From: an uncultured Acinetobacter sp.
GTDB taxonomy: Bacteria; Pseudomonadota; Gammaproteobacteria; Pseudomonadales; Moraxellaceae
Length of the DNA stretch: 7,862 bases
Reading direction: 5' to 3'
Assembly (NCBI GenBank): GCA_900771065.1
Contig: CAAGMP010000052.1
Location: forward strand, 1-7,862
How positions within the stretch are numbered: the first letter of the stretch is position 1; every line of letters begins with the position of its first letter. This document shows, one piece after another, positions 1 to 5,920 of the stretch. Position numbers and translations under genes: made by a program. The notes below the pieces were generated by a model. It was not told where the DNA came from. It saw only the letters and a list, made by a program, of their open reading frames with translations, and ran no database searches.

Positions 1-20
1 GACGTGTGCTCTTCCGATCT
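1..20 (+). other. Illumina adapter remnant (not genomic)
   Basis: These 20 bases are identical to the 3' end of the Illumina TruSeq read-2 adapter, ending in the characteristic CTTCCGATCT. Genomic sequence appears to start at position 21. This is assembly contamination at a contig end and should be trimmed. The identification rests on recognising the adapter sequence. Confidence 0.96.
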
Positions 21-47
21 AGAAAACGTTGAAAAACAATTTACAAT

Positions 48-74
48 GCTCGCATAATGTGTATTTATACGAGC
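48..74 (-). terminator. weak candidate terminator of the small secreted-protein gene
   Basis: GCTCG at 48-52 pairs with CGAGC at 70-74. After one C-A mismatch, ATAA (54-57) pairs with TTAT (65-68), leaving a 7-base loop. It lies just past the stop codon at 88-90 of the minus-strand gene. Read on the minus strand, a short T run comes only about 10 bases after the stem (complement of 32-36), so this is a poor intrinsic terminator and may be only a stabilising 3' hairpin. Confidence 0.3.
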
Positions 75-87
75 TGATTTGAGAAAA

Positions 88-477
88 TTAATAATTTTCG
101 CAATAATGACCAAAAATATTATTCGATAATTCTGAAATTTCTTTACTTTCATAATCATAATTTATAATCGCATCGCATTCTAATATAGGTAAACGACTGT
201 TATCAATGGGTTTTAAGCGTAATTTCACAGTGTATGCATGCGATGCATCTTCATCAATATCATATTTTAAATTGTCATAACGCAATGCACGGTAGCGTGC
301 TTCTGTATCATTTTCTGAACTCACCCAAAAAATTGCATTTGGAATATATTCTTTAACCGCTTTTAAACCCACAGGAATGGTTTTAGGTGAATAAGAATTA
401 CCAGCTTGTGTTGAAGACATTGCCAGCAAAGCGCTACAGAAAAATCCGACACGCAAAATTGTATTTAAAGGATGCAT
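88..477 (-). CDS. small secreted protein of unknown function
   Basis: This encodes 129 residues from ATG (475-477) to TAA (88-90). AGGA (minus strand, 484-487) lies six bases before the ATG, so the start is well supported. Residues 1-25 form a Sec-type signal peptide: a short polar start with Arg9, a hydrophobic core (roughly 10-20) and a small-residue end, STQA before Gly26. The mature protein would be about 104 residues, periplasmic or exported. It has only two cysteines, Cys101 and Cys126, which could form a disulfide. It is rich in Tyr, Asp, Glu and Asn and has no membrane segment beyond the signal. The signal peptide lacks a lipobox, so it is not an obvious lipoprotein. I do not recognise a family. 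It stands alone behind the terminator of the YejM-like gene and probably has its own promoter. Confidence 0.82.
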   Translation of the reverse strand: MHPLNTILRVGFFCSALLAMSSTQAGNSYSPKTIPVGLKAVKEYIPNAIFWVSSENDTEARYRALRYDNLKYDIDEDASHAYTVKLRLKPIDNSRLPILECDAIINYDYESKEISELSNNIFGHYCENY

Positions 478-495
478 ATTTTTTCCTAAGTTATA

Positions 496-545
496 GATTC
501 AATTTTATTTAAAGTAATTTGTTAGCAAATTTTGATTCAATTTTA
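496..545. repeat. 12-bp direct repeat upstream of the small secreted-protein gene
   Basis: GATTCAATTTTA occurs at 496-507 and again at 534-545, 38 bases apart start to start. On the coding strand of the neighbouring gene it reads TAAAATTGAATC, so each copy includes a -10-like TAAAAT. It could be a repeated operator, duplicated promoter elements, or chance in AT-rich DNA. Confidence 0.5.
502..528 (-). promoter_or_regulatory. candidate promoter of the small secreted-protein gene
   Basis: On the minus strand, TTGCTA (523-528, four of six matches to the -35 consensus) is followed after 15 bases by TAAAAT (502-507, five of six to the -10). The spacing is short, so the call is weak. Its position fits: downstream of the terminator at 562-600 and about 25 bases before the start codon. 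Confidence 0.28.
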
Positions 546-561
546 GCATTTCTACGTTTGT

Positions 562-600
562 AAATAAAAAACAGATTAGGTTGAGTACTCAACCTAATCT
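562..600 (-). terminator. intrinsic terminator of the YejM-like gene
   Basis: Positions 573-600 are a perfect 28-bp palindrome (AGATTAGGTTGAGT and its reverse complement). In RNA it would fold into a stem of about 11-12 bp with a tiny loop. On the minus strand it is followed by G and then six T (complement of 566-571), then ATTT. It lies 9 bases past the stop codon at 610-612. The T tract exists on the minus strand only, so it acts in one direction. Confidence 0.9.
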
Positions 601-609
601 GAGGTCACA

Positions 610-2448
610 TTATTTATTAAAACGACTAATTTGTTCTAATGCTTGTTGCAATTGAACAGAATTAATTTCTTGACCTTTTAATGGTCGATTAGTTTTATCT
701 AACATATCGTACTGTCCGACCGAACCAACTTGTAAAATATTTTTAGGTGTAATTACAGCATAACTACTGTAGCTTGAGGCTAAAATCCAATCACGTTGTA
801 CAGGTTCAGCCATTAAATCGACACCAATACTGTAATCTTTAATGTTATTTTTCACCCCTAAAAAGTTTTTCATAAGGGTTGGCACGACATCATGGTGGCT
901 TGTATAAAAATCACTATTCCAATTTGCCATTTTTGATATTTTAACTTGAGGTCCAATCACGACAAATGGAACTTTCACTTGCGCATCGGTATAGTTTCCA
1001 TTGTGTCCCCAAAAGTTTTGCAAGTTATCATTCACTTCTTGCCCATGATCACCCGTAATAATAATTAATGTATTATCAAAATCAGGGGAAGATTGAATTT
1101 TATCAATCACTTGTTTCACTAAGCTGTCGACATAATGCACGCTAGTTTTATAACGATTCATCATTAATTGACGATCGGTTGAATTACTTAATTGTAAATA
1201 ATTCACTTCTTTTAGCATCGGATTATATTGATGCGGATAATTGGTAGGAAAATCATAGCCATGCGGCGCATCGTAAAATAAGAAAGAAAAATAAGGCTGA
1301 TTTTTATTGCGTTGATCAAACCATTTTAACCAATCTTGAGTCAAACTTTGATCTAGTTCAGCAGGCGAGTTGCCTTCAGAACCAAGTCTTAAATTAGGAA
1401 CTTTTGCAAATACGGTACGGTCAAATTCAGGGTTGTTTAATTTCGCTGAAGCAAAAATCCCAAGTTGATATTTCATGGCTTGTAAACGGTCAATGAATAC
1501 AGGCGGTTGTGTATTAATTAAAGCACCATGCCAATATGTTCCCGGAATGCCGTAAAATAAACCGAAAATGGCAGTACGTGTTGCATTGCCTGCGGCAACG
1601 TGGTTATTAAAGATTTTACCTTGTTGAGCAAATTGCCACATATTCGGCGCATTATTGGCATTAAAGGTATCTGCACGCCAAGAATCAATCACAATAAATA
1701 CAATATTGACAGGACGTTCTACCGCAACCGTTTCTAATGCTTTGAGCGGATATTTAAAGTCACTGTTTTCTGAAAGCGACAACATTTTTTGTCTTTCAAC
1801 CGCTTCGTGATCAATCCAACCATATTTTTCCATCATGGAGGTTGATGTTGCAGGGTAAAACAAAGGTAAATAACGTTGCGTGACGGTAACAGGACGATAC
1901 ACATTTGCTGCTGCCCAAATATGAATTCCATTGGAAAGCAATAACATGACTACGGTCAATAAGGCAAATTTACGTCCAATTTTCCATTTGGGTACAGGTA
2001 AGCCACGTTCAAACCAATAAAGTATGCCGTATTCCAAAGCCCAAACCGCAGCAATGGCAACAAAAATAGTAATCCATGTAATTAATGGAAAACTAACAAT
2101 TTGTCCCGACATGACCAATTCAAGCATGACCAAATTGATATGAAAACGATATTGTGCATAAACTGCGGTATCTAAAAATAAAGCAATTAATGCCAATGCT
2201 GCACCTGCTGAAATAATTAATCGGCGTGCTTGAGTTGGCAAAAATAAAAATGGAATTAGAACAATGCCCATAATCAGACTGAGCAAGGTCATATGAGAAA
2301 AAATACTCGAAACCAAAAAGCTAAAACCTAAAAGATCGCTTGGAAATTCGGGTAAATAAAAAAAGTACCGACACGAAATCAGCATAAAGATCAATGCATT
2401 GGCAATAATAAAATAACCATGCACTGTCATTTTTTGTTTAAACAACAT
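610..2448 (-). CDS. YejM/PbgA-like inner-membrane protein, DUF3413 plus sulfatase-like domain
   Basis: I chose ATG at 2446-2448 (612 residues). The frame also opens at TTG 2488-2490 (626 residues), but a TATAAT hexamer lies inside that extension and neither start has a clear ribosome site. In 626-residue numbering there are about five membrane helices between 27 and 195, then a linker, then a periplasmic sulfatase/phosphoethanolamine-transferase fold from about 262 to 580. This is the layout of YejM (PbgA, LapC), which in enteric bacteria tunes LpxC turnover and so LPS synthesis. HIWAAANVYRP and GIFGLFYGI-like segments match it closely. Candidate metal and catalytic residues are present: Asp269, Thr304, Asp481-His482 in GDHGQE, and His496. 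From memory, E. coli YejM lacks the Asp-His pair. The lipid A-binding arginines of E. coli are Thr217 and Ser218 here. The family is clear; whether it is an enzyme or a regulator is not. Confidence 0.93.
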   Translation of the reverse strand: MLFKQKMTVHGYFIIANALIFMLISCRYFFYLPEFPSDLLGFSFLVSSIFSHMTLLSLIMGIVLIPFLFLPTQARRLIISAGAALALIALFLDTAVYAQYRFHINLVMLELVMSGQIVSFPLITWITIFVAIAAVWALEYGILYWFERGLPVPKWKIGRKFALLTVVMLLLSNGIHIWAAANVYRPVTVTQRYLPLFYPATSTSMMEKYGWIDHEAVERQKMLSLSENSDFKYPLKALETVAVERPVNIVFIVIDSWRADTFNANNAPNMWQFAQQGKIFNNHVAAGNATRTAIFGLFYGIPGTYWHGALINTQPPVFIDRLQAMKYQLGIFASAKLNNPEFDRTVFAKVPNLRLGSEGNSPAELDQSLTQDWLKWFDQRNKNQPYFSFLFYDAPHGYDFPTNYPHQYNPMLKEVNYLQLSNSTDRQLMMNRYKTSVHYVDSLVKQVIDKIQSSPDFDNTLIIITGDHGQEVNDNLQNFWGHNGNYTDAQVKVPFVVIGPQVKISKMANWNSDFYTSHHDVVPTLMKNFLGVKNNIKDYSIGVDLMAEPVQRDWILASSYSSYAVITPKNILQVGSVGQYDMLDKTNRPLKGQEINSVQLQQALEQISRFNK

Positions 2449-2479
2449 AGTCAATGTCAAATGAGATGAAATGGCTCGG

Positions 2480-2485
2480 ATTATA
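2480..2485 (-). promoter_or_regulatory. candidate -10 hexamer for the YejM-like gene
   Basis: A perfect TATAAT on the minus strand lies 31 bases before the ATG at 2448 and just downstream of the preceding gene's terminator. No good -35 is visible at 16-18 bases (TTAAAT at 17), though the upstream DNA is very AT-rich. If used, transcription would start near 2473, after the alternative TTG codon at 2490, which would rule that start out. Confidence 0.4.
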
Positions 2486-2506
2486 GCCAAATTTTTAGCA
2501 GAATTT

Positions 2507-2538
2507 AAAAAAAATAAGGCAACCTTTTAGGCTGCCTT
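2507..2538 (-). terminator. intrinsic terminator of the NhaC-family antiporter gene
   Basis: On the minus strand AAGGCAGCC (2530-2538) pairs with GGTTGCCTT (2516-2524): nine pairs with one G-U, around a 5-base loop, then A and eight T (2507-2514). The hairpin begins 10 bases past the stop codon at 2549-2551. A T run also follows on the plus strand (2544-2550) but five bases off the stem, so plus-strand activity would be weaker. Confidence 0.9.
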
Positions 2539-2548
2539 ACTCATTTTT

Positions 2549-3883
2549 TTAAGCTTTTATTTTTAGTTTGGGAATTCTAAAAATAATCGCAATAATGGCA
2601 AATAAAGCCAAAACCCAACAATAATAAACACTTCCAATTAATTCTACAGGTGAAATTTTGGCGATTGAACACGCCAATAACAATTGAGCGCCATAAGGAA
2701 TTAAACCTTGTACCACACAAGAAAAAATATCTAGTAAAGCAGCAGCACGTTTTGGGTCAACACCATATTCTTTAGCGACTTCACGTGCCATATCACCAGA
2801 TAAAATAATTGCCACAGTATTATTTGCAACAAATAAATTGGAAAAAATCACAAGAAAACTAATGCCAATTTCGCCTGCACGTTCACGACCAACTTTAAAT
2901 AAATGCGTAACTTTATAAATACATTGAATAAGCCAGTTTAAACCACCTTCACGTTGCATTAAAGCGGATAATCCACCTAAAAACATAGACAATAATGCCA
3001 CTTCAAACATGCCAACAAAACCATCATAAATGCTGTTGTTGAGTGTTAATAAGGTGAAATTAGGTTGATTAAGTAAGCCAATCACGCCCGAAAGTAAAAT
3101 ACCAACCGTTAAAACAGCTAAAACGTGTAAACGGGTAAATGCCAAAGCAAATACGGCAAGGTAGGGAATGATTAACCAAAAATTATAGTCTTTATATTCA
3201 ATGGCATTTGGTGATTCACTTAAAAAGATGTAAATCAAGACAGTGGCAATGGATGCAGGAAGCGCAATCCAAATATTGACTCTAAATTTATCTTTTAATT
3301 GTACTTGTTGGCTACTTGTTGCAGCGATAGTCGTATCTGAAATCATCGATAAATTATCGCCAAACATTGCACCACCAATGACAGCGCCAATTGCATAAAC
3401 CACAGGAATATCAACTGCTTGAGAAAAACCAAAAGCAATTGGTGCACACGCGGCAATCGTTCCCATAGATGTACCCATTGCTGTTGCAATAAAAGCAGCA
3501 ATTAAAAACAACATAGGTAAAACAAATTCGGGTGGAATAATTGATAAACCAAATTGAACTGTGGCATCGACACTGCCAATGGTGCTGCTGCTACTTGCAA
3601 ATGCACCCGCAAGCATAAACACCATAAACATTAAAATGAGGTTAGGATGGCTTGCACCTTTAAGTAATTCTTCAATCGCATCATTAATTTTGCCACGATA
3701 TAAACAAACCGAAACAATCAGTGCACATAAAGCAGCAACAGGGGCTTTAAGTTGATAAAACGCAAATTCAGTTCCAATCATGGAGTGATAAATGCCACTT
3801 CCTAAAAAAATAGCAAGAAAAACCAACAACGGAACGAGCGCAATTGCTCTCGCTTGCGCATCAGGAGAAGAGTGTACAGTCAT
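2549..3883 (-). CDS. NhaC-family Na+/H+ antiporter
   Basis: I chose ATG 3881-3883 (444 residues). The frame extends to TTG 3932-3934 (461 residues), but the 17 extra residues (LHYTDFDFYILSPA) look unlike a natural N-terminus. Neither start has a good ribosome site. The protein is an inner-membrane transporter with about 11-12 hydrophobic helices. In 444-residue numbering, diagnostic stretches are MGTSMGTIA (about 136-144), GDNLSMISDT (175-184), which resembles the family's GD-LSP-SDTT signature, and VANNTVAIILSGD (about 352-364). NhaC-family proteins exchange sodium for protons; some relatives carry organic substrates instead, such as malate/lactate antiporters, so the ion specificity is inferred. 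The length is normal for the family. It is transcribed divergently from trpA and ends in its own terminator, so it is probably monocistronic. Confidence 0.9.
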   Translation of the reverse strand: MTVHSSPDAQARAIALVPLLVFLAIFLGSGIYHSMIGTEFAFYQLKAPVAALCALIVSVCLYRGKINDAIEELLKGASHPNLILMFMVFMLAGAFASSSSTIGSVDATVQFGLSIIPPEFVLPMLFLIAAFIATAMGTSMGTIAACAPIAFGFSQAVDIPVVYAIGAVIGGAMFGDNLSMISDTTIAATSSQQVQLKDKFRVNIWIALPASIATVLIYIFLSESPNAIEYKDYNFWLIIPYLAVFALAFTRLHVLAVLTVGILLSGVIGLLNQPNFTLLTLNNSIYDGFVGMFEVALLSMFLGGLSALMQREGGLNWLIQCIYKVTHLFKVGRERAGEIGISFLVIFSNLFVANNTVAIILSGDMAREVAKEYGVDPKRAAALLDIFSCVVQGLIPYGAQLLLACSIAKISPVELIGSVYYCWVLALFAIIAIIFRIPKLKIKA

Positions 3884-3962
3884 AGCAGGAGATAAAATAT
3901 AAAAATCAAAGTCAGTATAATGCAGGTTTTGCAATTTCAGTTAATGAAAAATGTAAATGCTA

Positions 3963-3989
3963 AGTATATTATTTTTATCATTTTTTCAA
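3963..3989 (-). promoter_or_regulatory. candidate promoter of the NhaC-family antiporter gene
   Basis: On the minus strand TTGAAA (3984-3989) and TATACT (3963-3968) are each near consensus but only 15 bases apart. A second TATACT lies at 3914-3919 without a good -35. Both are upstream of the ATG at 3883, and initiation at the second would exclude the alternative TTG start. The flanking DNA is very AT-rich. Confidence 0.3.
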
Positions 3990-4074
3990 TTTTTTATAAC
4001 TATTTGATATTTTTTATAAAAGCGAAAATTAGTCATCTTTGATCATTGAGAAAAAATCTTAAATATTAGTAAAT

Positions 4075-4140
4075 GTAGCCTTTCGATTGTTCTGACGAAA
4101 AATAGTTTGTTAATCCATTGGTTTTACAAACTTTGGCTAC
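4075..4140. promoter_or_regulatory. nested inverted repeats, possible three-way-junction RNA or operator cluster
   Basis: An outer pair, GTAGCC (4075-4080) and GGCTAC (4135-4140), encloses two side-by-side pairs: TTTCG/CGAAA (4081-4085 and 4096-4100) and AGTTTGT/ACAAACT (4104-4110 and 4126-4132). Transcribed from either strand this could fold as a three-way junction. In addition CCATTG (4115-4120) in the second loop could pair with CAATGG (4145-4150), giving an alternative or pseudoknot pairing. It lies upstream of the best trpA -10, so an RNA role needs an earlier promoter or the opposite strand. It matches no riboswitch I recognise. Confidence 0.35.
4104..4132. promoter_or_regulatory. 29-bp interrupted dyad, candidate operator
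   Basis: Centred on 4118, this reads AGTTTGT-T-AA-T-CCA-T-TGG-T-TT-T-ACAAACT. Twelve of the fourteen symmetric positions are complementary; the two exceptions are T-T. The centre is about 60 bases before the expected trpA start site if the -10 at 4165 is used, a typical activator position. The inner TTGGTTTTACAAA is one base from the TTGGT-N3-ACCAA layout of some FadR-type GntR operators, but I would not assign a regulator. Confidence 0.5.
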
Positions 4141-4142
4141 TG

Positions 4143-4170
4143 TTCAATGGATAAAAAATAGCGTTACAAT
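4143..4170 (+). promoter_or_regulatory. candidate promoter of the trpA-accD-folC operon
   Basis: TACAAT (4165-4170) matches five of six -10 bases. The upstream TTCAAT (4143-4148, spacing 16) is a poor -35, consistent with a promoter that needs an activator, perhaps at the 4104-4132 dyad. Transcription would begin near 4177, giving a leader of about 55 bases. Confidence 0.4.
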
Positions 4171-4215
4171 GCAACGGTCTTGTATTTTTACCAAAGTCAT
4201 TTTTATTTTAACTTC

Positions 4216-4245
4216 AAGGAAAGTATGCGCTTATGTCACGTTTAG
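4216..4245 (+). promoter_or_regulatory. trpA ribosome binding site with an overlapping out-of-frame mini-ORF
   Basis: AAGGA (4216-4220) is the only good Shine-Dalgarno before trpA, but it is 12 bases from the trpA ATG (4233), longer than usual. A nearer ATG at 4225 lies 4 bases from it and opens a six-codon frame (MRLCHV) ending in TAG at 4243-4245, overlapping the trpA start. The ribosome may choose between the two starts; conservation of the TrpA N-terminus supports 4233. Confidence 0.4.
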
Positions 4246-5036
4246 CCACACGATTTGAACAACTTCAATCTCAACAACGTAAGGCTTTAGTTTCTTATGT
4301 CATGGCAGGTGACCCGCATCCACAAGTCACTGTCCCATTGTTGCATCAAATGGTTGATGCAGGGGTTGATGTGATTGAATTAGGACTTCCTTTTTCTGAC
4401 CCTATGGCAGATGGTCCTGTCATTGCGTTGGCGGCAGAACGTGCTTTAGCAGGTGGAACCAATACGCTTGATGCCTTAAATATGGTAAAAGAATTTCGTA
4501 AAAATGATCAAGAAACGCCTGTTGTATTAATGGGTTATTTAAATCCAGTTGAAGTAATTGGTTACGAAAAATTTGCGCAGTATGCACATGAATGTGGTGT
4601 TGATGGTGTTTTGCTTGTCGACTTGCCACCTGAAGAAGCGGTGCAATTTGGCGAAGCACTTAAATCCTATGAAATGGATCAAATCTTTTTGTTATCACCA
4701 ACTTCAACCGATAAACGTATTGCACATGTTGTGAAACAAGCAAGTGGTTTTATCTATTACGTTTCTTTAAAAGGCGTAACAGGTGCAGCCACTTTAGATG
4801 TGACTCAAGCAGCACAACGAATTGAAAAAATTAAACAAATGACTTCAATTCCAGTGGGTGTAGGTTTTGGTATTAGTGATGCTGCCTCTGCGAAAGCCAT
4901 GGGTGGTGTTGCCGATGCAGTGATTGTTGGAAGTGCCTTTGTTAAACAATTTGCCAATTTAGAGCCAGAACAAGCGACTTTGGAAACCATTAAAAAAGTG
5001 AAGGAGCTTCGAGCAGCGCTCGATGAGTTAGTATGA
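4233..5036 (+). CDS. trpA: tryptophan synthase alpha chain
   Basis: TrpA cleaves indole-3-glycerol phosphate to indole and glyceraldehyde-3-phosphate, and passes indole to TrpB for the last step of tryptophan synthesis in the cytoplasm. The 267 residues match the family length (E. coli 268). It is a TIM barrel with catalytic Glu49 (VIELGLPFSDP) and Asp60 (ADGP) at exactly the E. coli positions. The phosphate-binding end is also clear: GVTG 181-184, VGFGIS 210-215 and VGSAFV 232-237. The N-terminus MSRLATRFEQL is typical of the gammaproteobacterial protein and fixes the start. Unlike in enteric bacteria, trpB is not directly upstream: a divergent antiporter gene sits there, so the partner is encoded elsewhere. 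trpA heads a new unit, and its stop overlaps the accD start by four bases (ATGA). Confidence 0.98.
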   Translation: MSRLATRFEQLQSQQRKALVSYVMAGDPHPQVTVPLLHQMVDAGVDVIELGLPFSDPMADGPVIALAAERALAGGTNTLDALNMVKEFRKNDQETPVVLMGYLNPVEVIGYEKFAQYAHECGVDGVLLVDLPPEEAVQFGEALKSYEMDQIFLLSPTSTDKRIAHVVKQASGFIYYVSLKGVTGAATLDVTQAAQRIEKIKQMTSIPVGVGFGISDAASAKAMGGVADAVIVGSAFVKQFANLEPEQATLETIKKVKELRAALDELV

Positions 5037-5920
5037 ATCAAGAAGTAAAAACGCTAAGTCCTGTAACCCCGTGGAACGAGCGTTCTGTTCCGGGTATTCG
5101 TGTTCCTGATGCAGCTCAAGTGCTCAAAGCAACATTTACTGAACCAACGGTAGAGTGTCCAGAATGTCACGCCTTGGTAACGCGTACAGCAATGGCATTT
5201 AACGCGTATGTTTGTCCACAATGTGATGAACATTTAAAAATGAGCGCGCGTGATCGTTTGACTTGGTTCTTAGATCAAGTCACTCAAGAATTAGGACAAG
5301 AATTTAAAGCGAAAGATCCACTCAAATTTGTTGATAGCAAGCCGTATTTAGCGCGTATGACAGAAGCCCAAACTAAAACGGGTGAAACTGAAGCGCTTAT
5401 TGTGATGCAAGGGTTATTAAAAGATTTACCTGTGATTACCTGTGCTTTCGAGTTCGATTTTATGGGCGGTTCAATGGGTACAGTAGTTGGTGATCGTTTT
5501 GTACAAGCAGCTGAACGCGCCTTAAAATTAAAACAACCCTTAATCTGTTTTGCAGCATCGGGTGGCGCACGTATGCAAGAAGGCATGTTATCTTTAATGC
5601 AAATGGCACGTACTTCAGCTGTCATTCAGCGTTTAAAGGATGCAGGTATTCCGTATATTGTGGTCTTAACGCATCCTGTTTATGGTGGTGTCACTGCTTC
5701 TTTGGCAATGTTAGGCGATGTACATATTGCTGAACCAAAAGCCATGATTGGTTTTGCGGGTAAACGTGTAATTGAGCAAACTGTACGTGAAAAATTAGAT
5801 GAACCATTCCAACGAGCAGAATATTTGCTTGATCATGGGGTAGTCGATCAAATTGTTCACCGCCATGCATTACGTGATACTGTATATCGCATTGTTTCAA
5901 AATTGATGAATTTACCTTGA
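5033..5920 (+). CDS. accD: acetyl-CoA carboxylase carboxyltransferase subunit beta
   Basis: AccD pairs with AccA in the cytoplasmic carboxyltransferase that moves CO2 from carboxybiotin on AccB to acetyl-CoA, making malonyl-CoA for fatty acid synthesis. The 295 residues are close to E. coli (304), without its Pro-rich tail. The N-terminal zinc ribbon is intact: Cys42, Cys45, Cys61 and Cys64 (CPEC and CPQC). The crotonase-like core follows with FEFDFMGGSMG (139-149), ASGGARMQEG (175-184), YGGVTASLAMLGD (217-229) and IGFAGKRVIEQTVREKL (239-255). The ATG overlaps the trpA stop as ATGA, implying coupled translation. The stretch before the ribbon (about 40 residues) is longer than the E. coli equivalent (about 26), which the overlap does not resolve. 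The stop overlaps the folC start. accA is not in the window. Confidence 0.98.
   Translation: MNQEVKTLSPVTPWNERSVPGIRVPDAAQVLKATFTEPTVECPECHALVTRTAMAFNAYVCPQCDEHLKMSARDRLTWFLDQVTQELGQEFKAKDPLKFVDSKPYLARMTEAQTKTGETEALIVMQGLLKDLPVITCAFEFDFMGGSMGTVVGDRFVQAAERALKLKQPLICFAASGGARMQEGMLSLMQMARTSAVIQRLKDAGIPYIVVLTHPVYGGVTASLAMLGDVHIAEPKAMIGFAGKRVIEQTVREKLDEPFQRAEYLLDHGVVDQIVHRHALRDTVYRIVSKLMNLP

Larger units (their letters stand above)
3884..4232. other. divergent intergenic region between the antiporter gene and trpA
   Basis: This is 349 bases without a credible gene on either strand. The left part (about 3950-4075) is very AT-rich and contains TTTTTATA twice, 20 bases apart (3991-3998 and 4011-4018). 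The right part (4075-4140) holds nested inverted repeats. No Trp-rich leader peptide or terminator precedes trpA, so classical attenuation is not supported. Confidence 0.8.

Noticed and set aside
2449..2490. TTG-started N-terminal extension of the YejM-like protein
   Set aside because: It has no ribosome site and contains a TATAAT hexamer; ATG 2448 is preferred, though not proven.
3561..3755. 64-codon plus-strand ORF inside the antiporter gene
   Set aside because: It is antisense to a strongly conserved membrane protein, with no family resemblance; a shadow frame.
3884..3934. TTG-started 17-residue extension of the antiporter
   Set aside because: It has no ribosome site, contains a -10-like TATACT, and the first hydrophobic helix begins well after ATG 3883.
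4092..4098. CTGACGA, matching the hammerhead ribozyme CUGANGA core
   Set aside because: No following stem II with a GAAA core strand and no suitable cleavage-site helix were found; a chance heptamer.
4140..4232. Tryptophan attenuator or leader peptide before trpA
   Set aside because: The short frames here (MDKK at 4147-4161 and MRLCHV at 4225-4245) contain no Trp codons, and no terminator hairpin with a T run precedes trpA.
4420..4659. 79-codon minus-strand ORF inside trpA, and similar ORFs at 4805-5041, 5284-5625, 5691-5963, 6216-6419 and 6488-6685
   Set aside because: All lie antisense within trpA, accD or folC and resemble nothing; the plus-strand proteins explain the sequence fully.
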